A stretch of 64,000 nt of DNA from assembly GCA_009760855.2 (NCBI GenBank), contig WPIO01000197.1, forward strand, positions 175,001 through 239,000, read 5' to 3'. Under the pieces are notes generated by a model. The model ran no database searches, was not told where the DNA came from, and saw only the letters and a program-made list of their open reading frames with translations. This document shows positions 34,101 through 64,000 of this stretch, piece by piece (the stretch's first letter is position 1; each line of letters starts with the position of its first letter). The DNA is from Cristatella mucedo. Taxonomy: Eukaryota > Bryozoa > Phylactolaemata > Cristatellidae. The position numbers and the translations under genes were made by a program.

Positions 34101-35071
34101 AGATTAAAAACACGAATTTTCTGCCATAGGCTTCTGCCCTATTATACCGCCACTTCTTTCAACCTGGACTTTTCAGCCTCGACTTTCACATTCAAGCAAC
34201 CAATTGATGTCGCTGTTCTTGTAATACACTTGGGTACCTCAATGCGCATGCATTGGCTCGCGCGTTAGTTTCTCCACAAGTATCCACCCAATAAAACCCG
34301 CTTCTATGATACTGGACATGTAGCTGTCTGTCCCCTTCAACCAACCTCGAATCCTTCAGAGCCAGCACCTTCGGTTTCAAAGCTCCTACAGCCTTGAGAG
34401 AGTCTTACCGACTGAGATGACGACTTCTTGCTGCTCGGGCTGCATTTACTGAGATGTTTGAAACCCACCCTCATGTCCGTCGTGGAACTTGCTCTGTCCC
34501 TGTGCAACGTTTTGTTTATATTTTACGAGTGCTGAAATTTCACGAGTAATCGGATGCTTTCTCTAGGCAGAACTACGCTTTGTCTACACGAATGGATACC
34601 CGGATAGAGAATCAGCTCTGTCGACAGATGCTGCATGCCCCTCCCATTGCTATGTAACTCCCGGTTTCGGGAGATCCATTGTACCGTACGCTTTCAGTAC
34701 CGGCCGGGCCTGAATAAACGTGGTCTCTGAATGCTCGTGTATTGTCACTCGTACCGCACTATCAACAAGCTCTCTTTAGCCGCTGTAACAATTTAACGCG
34801 ATAATAGCGTTAATAACCAGTATTATTTTAAAATATTATATTTTAAGAGAGTGAATCTCTTTTATTAATGGTCTCTCATACTAATATTTTTCTCACTGCA
34901 TACTTCATTTCGGTTGGCCTTTTTCAAGTAGCCAAAACGAAGCGGCAAACTCGTTGCTAGATATAGAGTAGCTACTCTCTCAGTCTTTTTCGAAAGCCAG
35001 GAGCCGTTTAGCCAGCTGCCTGGTGACGGCTGAACTTTAAACTCTTTCCAGGTTGCTGTCTCGCTTCTGGT
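34101..35071. other. No recognised gene
   Basis: Contains a stretch at about 34650-34770 with TGTAACTCCCGGTTTCGGGA, CTGAATAAACG and a CAACA end that resembles a short solo LTR, but I found no flanking duplication. Confidence 0.3.
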
Positions 35072-35240
35072 GAGCCGTGATGGCACACTAGGTAAGGCGG
35101 TTGCTTTCACGACCTCGGTCCCGAGGTCGTGGGTTCGATTCCTGTGGTGGGCGATCCTTTATCGCCACTGCAAGCGGTGGTGATAGCCGTAAAGGCTCTT
35201 CTGTCGCTATACAAAAAGAGGCTGTTTAATCAGCTAGGAT
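35072..35240 (+). mobile_element. SINE type 1, well preserved
   Basis: GAGCCGTGATGGCACACTAG, GGTTCGATTCC (perfect B box), then the body GCAAGCGGTGGTGATAGCCG and tail TTTAATCAGCTAGGAT. Closely similar to 43821-43990. Confidence 0.85.
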
Positions 35241-35462
35241 TCTGTTTTCCACGTGCGCTCTGCGCACCGTCGCCACGGAAGTTAGCGTCAATTGGTCGAC
35301 AATGAAACCTACCAATAGCCAATAGATTCAAACCGGGAGTGACGAACTAGTTAGCGGAAAGACTGCCAGCAGCATTAACTCAGGTCGTCCAACCTGTGAA
35401 TGATGGCAGTAAAGCCGCTTGATTAGCAACGTTTCTGTTCTTCCTAATCTCACAAAAATCTC

Positions 35463-36360
35463 GCACGCAATAATAATGCGTTCGTACAGCGTCCCCAGAG
35501 AACAGAGTCTCTTTCTAGGCTTTCACAGATGCTATATAGGAAGCATTTGAAATCAAACGATTGGCGATAACATTCGCAAGCAGCAGGCATCAGTGTAAGC
35601 AGGTGCATGCGCACGAAGAACGAATACCAAAGAACCACCGAATGCTGTTACAAACAAATGCGTTTTAAGCTTCTTCTTAAATGTCACCGTGTAATGGGGG
35701 CGCTTTGAGGTGCGTCGACAGAACTCAATCTCTTTCTAGGCGCTTTACATTGGCTGCAAAGGGAAGCGCGATTGGATGGTGAGTACTTTATTGCTTAATA
35801 AACAACACTGAATTATTCATTGTGTTTGTTTTTCAAGCATGATTTTACTTACCGTTCATTTGCATTTCCCTTTGCAGCAAATGTAAAGCGCCTAGAAAAA
35901 GATTAAGTTCTCTGAGGGCGCTTAATCAAGTGTATTATTATTATTATTATCATTATGAATAACATGGTTAGAGTTGACATGTACAGGATCAGCATGCAAA
36001 TGTGGTTAGTGGCAGCATCCACAGTGTCAGCACGCAGAAAGCTCATGAAGGACGAATCACAGGGACCCACTAAATGCTGTACTAAATAGGTGTGTTTGTA
36101 AGTTCTTTTTAAATGTGGTCAAGTCAGGGGATGTTCTGACGCAAGTCGGATAGGAGTTCTAGGGTTTGGGAGCATACGAACTAAAGGCATGGTCTCCAAC
36201 GGTTTTGAGGATCGTACGATTTATGGCTTAACGATCCGAGTCAAAACAGTGGGTCGTACTTTTCTTCCCGTGGCGTTGGAGTAGTTCTGATAGGTTGGCT
36301 GGAGCCAGAGAATGAAGGGACCAAAAAGTAAGTGACTGAACCTAGTCGGTTCGCCGATTG
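35463..36360. mobile_element. Nested family A LINE 3' ends
   Basis: A minus-strand copy at 35463-35690; a second minus copy at about 35700-35815 resumes at 35956-36360 (ATGAATAACATGGTTAGAG); between them sits a plus-strand 3' end (35816-35955) with full hairpin and ATT tail. Confidence 0.65.
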
Positions 36361-36486
36361 ATTGGGAGCCATTGTCTCTCGCAGTGTGTTGGTGGTCGCA
36401 CTTCCTGGGCTCTCGCTCACCGAATGTCCCTTATTAGTAGCGTCGCGTCTCTCCACCCTTCGCGTCTCTCTGTCTCTCTCATTCTC

Positions 36487-36606
<120 letters not shown>

Positions 36607-36699
36607 AATCCCTTCATCCTCTTTTGTCGTTCTCTCCTCCGTCCGTCTTCACTCCTTCGGCTTCTCGGTCTCTCTCGCGCTCTTGCCGTCCCGTTTGGA

Positions 36700-37507
36700 T
36701 CTCAACGTTTCGCATCGACGCCCGTCGATTCTTGACGATCGCTACGCAAAACCGCGATGTCGCGGCTGGGTTTCGTAATCGGTCGGGGCGATGCACTTTG
36801 TCTGCTCGTCCGACGGGGAGAGCGGCAGCCGAGCGGGGCGGGCGGGAGGATCGTTGGGTCGGCAGGCGAGCGAGAGCGTCCTCGCGTAATTGCAGTCCGA
36901 GCGACCGCAGCCGCGGAATTAAACTGGCGCGCGCCGCTCGCCGAGGGAAGGGTGCAGCTGTACGTAGGCCGGCTCAGCGAGGCGCGACGAAGGCGCAGGC
37001 ACCTTCTGCCCGCCCAATGGCGGCTCTTCCGCCCACAGACGGCGGACGCGGTTTCCGCCTCTGGCGGCCAGCGGCCGTACGCGAGGCCGCTGGCCGCCAC
37101 TAGCCCAGGCCGCCGGCTGCTCGGGTGCAAGCGGGCTATCGCTCCTGCGGCGGCAGACGGGCTCTGCGTGTAGCCACGATTTCGGCCGCCGCCCTAGCGG
37201 GCGGCGGCGAGAAGGCGGCGTCGATCGCCGCGTCCCTCGGTCGTGCCTCCGTCGTTCGCGGCGTTAGCCGCGGCAGCAGCTGGCCGCCTTACGAGAGTGC
37301 GCTGTGCACTCGCCGGAAGGATGTGGCCAGATCCCTCTTAACCGAATAAAGCCGCCCGCGCTAGGACGGACAAACCGGCCGGGAACCGGCGAGACGGGGA
37401 GGCTGGGGAGGGGCGGAACAAACCGGATAAGCAGCCTGCGAGCTGCCTCTGGGAGGCGAGAACGGGCTGCTGACTGGTCACATGAACGGTAGTCGGTGGA
37501 CGCAGAA
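36700..37507 (+). promoter_or_regulatory. CpG-rich 5' region of the V-ATPase B gene
   Basis: High GC with many CG dinucleotides from about 36700 through exon 1 to about 38000, unlike the AT-rich surroundings. Long open frames here on both strands look like GC-content artefacts. No TATA box seen, so a CpG-type housekeeping promoter is the likely reading. Confidence 0.5.
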
Positions 37508-60771
<23,264 letters not shown>

Positions 60772-61735
60772 GATTGCGAATGTATCACGCCGCCGACACA
60801 GGATGCGGCTGCGAGCGGCAGAGCGGCGGCGGCAGGGGTCAGCAGGCGAGCGGCAGCAGCAGCCACAGCCGAAAAGCATTCACTTGCACTCGCTGCCGAC
60901 GTTCTGGGTTCTCTCCCCCACGTGGAAGTGTGCCTACTCGGCAGCGCGGCTGCTGCTGCTGCCGCCACGCCTCCTCCTCGGCCGTTGCCTCTGTTGCCAC
61001 CGCCAGTTGCTCGTGGCCTCAAAGAGGAAGAAGCGAAAGGCCGTCGCGTTCGTGCGGCGGCTGCGGCGGCAGCAGCAGCGTGCAATTTGCCACTTTTATT
61101 CACGGTTGCTCGGCGTCTCTTCGAGCGAATCGGTGTGCGCGCAAGGGCGCGTCTAGGGCCGACACTTGTGGCTTGTGCCTTTGGAACGGAGCTGGGAACG
61201 ATGCACGCATGCCTGTACGCTTAGCGTCTATACTCGCGGCTGCCAGGCGCTAGGCACCGGGTCAAGGTTTTGCCGCTGCCATGCCTCGGCAGCAGGCGTA
61301 CCGTGATCCGTGGCATGTTGCGCAGAAACTGCTGTGCAGCGCAACCAGTGCTAATTGTGTAGTCGTCTAGCGAGCATCTTTCGATCGATGTCGTGGCAAC
61401 GATGCCCCTGCAATGATTAGTCTGGGTGCAGCCTTCGGAGGACGTCGGCTGCTAGTGCTGTAACTCTGCTGCTGCTGCTGCTGCTGCTGGTCTGCCATCG
61501 CTGCCGCCTACAGCTCTGCTGCCCTTGGCAGTATTTTCTTCGTCGCAACCTCGGAGCCGCCAGCGCTTTTGAACGTTTGTGTGGTGCCGAAGAGTCTTCG
61601 CATTGTGGGCTAGCTAGGCATAGGCTGCACGTAGGCCATCAGCTGCGGCATGACATCCAGGCCTTGGCTGTACTGCTTGCGTGGCAGGGTCCAAGTTGTT
61701 GTGCACGGCTCCTTGTTCTGTTCATTGCCAATAAA
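60772..61735 (+). other. V-ATPase B 3' untranslated region
   Basis: GC- and GCN-repeat-rich (CTG/CAG-like and GCC runs) without a plausible coding frame of its own. Confidence 0.5.
61730..61735 (+). terminator. Candidate polyadenylation signal AATAAA
   Basis: Within GCCAATAAATTAACC, about 960 bp after the V-ATPase B stop; it is the first canonical hexamer I see after the stop. Confidence 0.5.
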
Positions 61736-61847
61736 TTAACCAAGCTAATCGTTCACAGTGATATTTTGGATCGTCTCAGCTGCTATGTGCTTGATTGACT
61801 GCTGGGTTTGCAATGTAATTATTTATCATTAATGACTAATCACGGGC

Positions 61848-61995
61848 CGGATGGTAGCGCAGGAGGTAAGGTGCTTGCTGTTCACGAACGAGTTCGATGG
61901 GGTGGGCGATCCTTGATTGCCAACTGAAAGTGTTGGTGATAGCCGTTAGGGCTCTTCTGCCGATATGCAAGTGAGACTTTAATCATCTAATATTG
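61848..61995 (+). mobile_element. SINE type 1-like, diverged
   Basis: GGATGGTAGCGCAGGAGGTA (A-box region), ACGAGTTCGATGG (decayed B box), TTGGTGATAGCCGTTAGGGC. Confidence 0.65.
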
Positions 61996-62084
61996 TGTTA
62001 TTTTTTATAATTACAAAATTTTGCATATCTCCATAGTCGTCCTTCCTGTCAAGCCTTGCCCGTGACTCTTGGTAGCTCCTTTAA

Positions 62085-62675
62085 GAAAAGTGTGATTAAG
62101 AACAATAAGACTTTTGCTCTAGCCCCCTCACAGAACTCAATCTCTTTCTAGGGACTTTACATTTGCATGCACAGGAATCAGCGGTATCATCCCTTAGCGC
62201 CTTATGCATTCTTCTTAAAGATTGTTGACCATGGTGAATGTGGATGCTTTGCTGTGTGTATGTACATGTAGGTGTGCATGCATGCACGTTTTAGTGGGTG
62301 TGCAATGTATTATTAGTAATAATAATAATGCACTTGATAAAGCGCCCTCGGAGAACTCAATCTCTCTCTAGGTGCTTTACATTTGCTGCAAAGGGAAATG
62401 CAATTGAATGGTGAGTAATATCATACTTGATAAACAGACAAAATGAATAACATGGTTAGGGGTGACATGCTCAGGGTCAGCATGCAAATGTGGTTAGTGG
62501 CAGCATGCACAGTGTCAGCACGAATAAGCACATGAAGGACGAATCACAGGAACCCACTAAAGGCTGTCCTAAATAGGTGTGTTTTTAAGTTCTTTTTAAA
62601 AGTGGTCAAGTCTGGGGATGTTCTGACACAGATCGGGAGGGAGTTCCAGGCTTTGAGAGCATATGAACTAATTCG
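62085..62675 (-). mobile_element. Family A LINE 3' ends, two copies
   Basis: A decayed tail at 62100-62180 and a well-preserved one at 62310-62675, beginning with the ATA run and TTGATAAAGCGCCCTCGGAG. Confidence 0.75.
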
Positions 62676-63499
62676 TATTCGTCAGCATGTTTGTGTACCT
62701 GGCATGTGTGAGTGTGCTCACGTTGGTTTTCTTGTGCCCATGTGTGCGCTCATGTGTGTGTGTGTGCGTGCGTGCGTGTGTGTGTAGTTCAAACTGATTG
62801 TGTATGAGAACTAGCTAGTTGGAGCTGGACCGAGTGGATTTTACCTGGTTAGTCTTCATTACGTTCCATTCGTGCGACCCAACTCAGGAGCACTCAAGCT
62901 TGTGCATATAGCTATTGTGTGCCCGTGAACAAGTGTGCCAAAGAGTGGCGAAGCTCACAAAGATATGTTCTTATAAACTACCAATCTCAACGCTCATAGT
63001 GAAACTGAGGCCAACCTCTTTGCAACTGACAGTATGGAAAAAAGGACTTAGCTTTGAGTCAAGAATAATCTCCAACTTATGAATTACCGATCTAGTGCTC
63101 TACCGATGGACCTATCGAGACAAGAACTCCTTGGGTGCTAATCACATATTTTTAAAACCTGAGCTTTAAATTGTCATTTGCTAGATAAAGTCACTTGTCT
63201 TTTAATTAATATAAAAGTAATGCACACATTTTTTGCACCGTAAGATAGCGAAATCTCTCTATGCACTTTAAATATGCAACAGGAAGCTGATTACTAATAG
63301 CAAGATAGTTAATATATCGAGGATTTGCTTAAGCTTGGTGTGAGCAGATTCTAGATGATTTCTCAAAGCTTCCCGAAAGAATTTAGCAGAACGTTTTGCT
63401 TCAGATAGGATAGAAAAAGCTTGAGCCAGTTGTGTCCTCCATAACAGCGTGTAGCTGCACTTAATGTGTTCAGAGTGGTTCGGGCAAAGCCCGAAGGCA
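62676..63499. other. No gene recognised
   Basis: Contains a short GTGTGCGTGC simple repeat at about 62750-62785 and AT-rich sequence; a decayed LINE tail may lie near 63225-63290. Confidence 0.4.
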
Positions 63500-64000
63500 G
63501 CTCGTCTGCCACGTGGCCAGGCATCGTACCGCCCGCTTTTCAGATTCAAATCTTTCAGCCATACCTCGTACGAACACAAAATCCTTTGGTGCCTTCAGTT
63601 CGTCTGCTCCCAAAGCCTGGAACTCACACCCGACTGAAGTCGCGACATCCTATGACTTGATATTTAAAAAGAAGCTTAAAGTTCGTCCATTTATCGCAGC
63701 ATTTAGTGGGTCCACGTGATTCGTACTTTGTGTGTTTATGCATATATATAATTCATTTATATAGCGCCCCAAGAGAACTTAATCACTATTCAGGCGCTTC
63801 ACATGTGCCTCGGGGCTCGAGCCCACGACCTCAGTCAGACCTTGGTCGGGGCGAGCACCTTAACCGCTAGACCAAACCAGCTCGGCATAGCATGCACGCT
63901 GACACTGCATGCTACCGCTAACAATTGTTGACATGTTGGCACTGTGCATGTCACCTCTCATCATGTTATGCTTGTTGGTTGTGCATGGTACCGTTAGTCA
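63500..64000 (+). mobile_element. Family A LINE 3' end split by a SINE
   Basis: Coding scrap with A-R-H-R-T-A-R-F-S-D-S-N-L and S-S-A-P-K-A-W-N-S-H-P, then 3' untranslated sequence interrupted at 63745-63885 and resuming CATAGCATGCACGCTGACAC. Confidence 0.75.
63745..63885 (-). mobile_element. SINE type 2, well preserved, with target duplication
   Basis: Minus strand: CCGAGCTGGTTTGGTCTAGC head, A box TGGTCTAGCGG, B box GGCTCGAGCCC, tail with GAAGCGCC...GGGGCGCTATATAAATG. CATA flanks both sides (63741-63744, 63886-63889). Confidence 0.87.

Noticed and set aside
34650-34770. Solo LTR (TGTAACTCCC...AATAAAC...CAACA)
   Set aside because: Ends and a polyadenylation hexamer look right, but no flanking duplication and no second copy in the window.
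36624-37173. Long overlapping open frames on both strands near 36.6-38.1 kb
   Set aside because: CpG-rich DNA has few stop codons; no domain, no consistent splice sites, and the true V-ATPase exon 1 uses a different frame.

Overview
This is eukaryotic nuclear DNA from an animal. Genes are split by GT-AG introns, many introns hold long CT, GA, CA or GT microsatellites, and non-LTR retrotransposons, tRNA-derived SINEs, foldback DNA elements and a small LTR element fill much of the rest. The host proteins and the L2/CR1-like LINEs point to an invertebrate metazoan. I cannot name the phylum from the sequence alone. There is no sign of bacterial operons, CRISPR arrays or phage.

Three host genes can be supported. 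(1) Minus strand, left edge: two phase-0 exons (178-345 and 5404-5583) join into a ubiquitin-like domain that most resembles the N-terminus of the deubiquitinase USP47; the rest of the gene would lie left of the window. (2) Plus strand, about 18.1-30.5 kb: a DDB2-like WD40 gene (damaged-DNA-binding subunit, a substrate receptor for CUL4-DDB1). Eight exons (23015-30500) chain in phase and cover the beta-propeller. The N-terminal exon ending at 18770 is less certain. (3) Plus strand, 37508-60771: a complete 13-exon gene for V-ATPase subunit B. All junctions agree in phase, giving 1539 nt and 512 residues, from a GC-rich first-exon region to a candidate AATAAA at 61730.

Layout: 0-18 kb is mostly transposon debris around the USP47-like exons, including a LINE with a twin-priming inversion (2.2-3.5 kb), a 619-bp foldback element (9625-10243) and a non-autonomous LTR retrotransposon with a 5-bp target duplication (13517-15300). 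18-30.5 kb is the DDB2-like gene. 30.5-37.5 kb is a repeat-rich spacer. 37.5-61.7 kb is the V-ATPase B gene, whose introns hold several generations of LINEs inserted into one another (44-46.8 kb) and the longest LINE reverse transcriptase fragment (51.8-53.3 kb). 61.7-64 kb is repeats again.

The main structural theme is one L2/CR1-like LINE family (called A here) whose 3' end is a hairpin followed by (TTA)n. It occurs several dozen times on both strands, and a tRNA-headed SINE carries a related 3' hairpin, which suggests a LINE/SINE partnership. I found no clearly new biochemical system. The most interesting observations are the LINE/SINE shared tail, the nested insertions, the mini LTR element, the foldback element, two perfect palindromes and an apparently diverged DNA-contacting hairpin in the DDB2-like protein. 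Repeat boundaries are read by eye and are good to roughly 10-20 bases unless a target duplication is stated.
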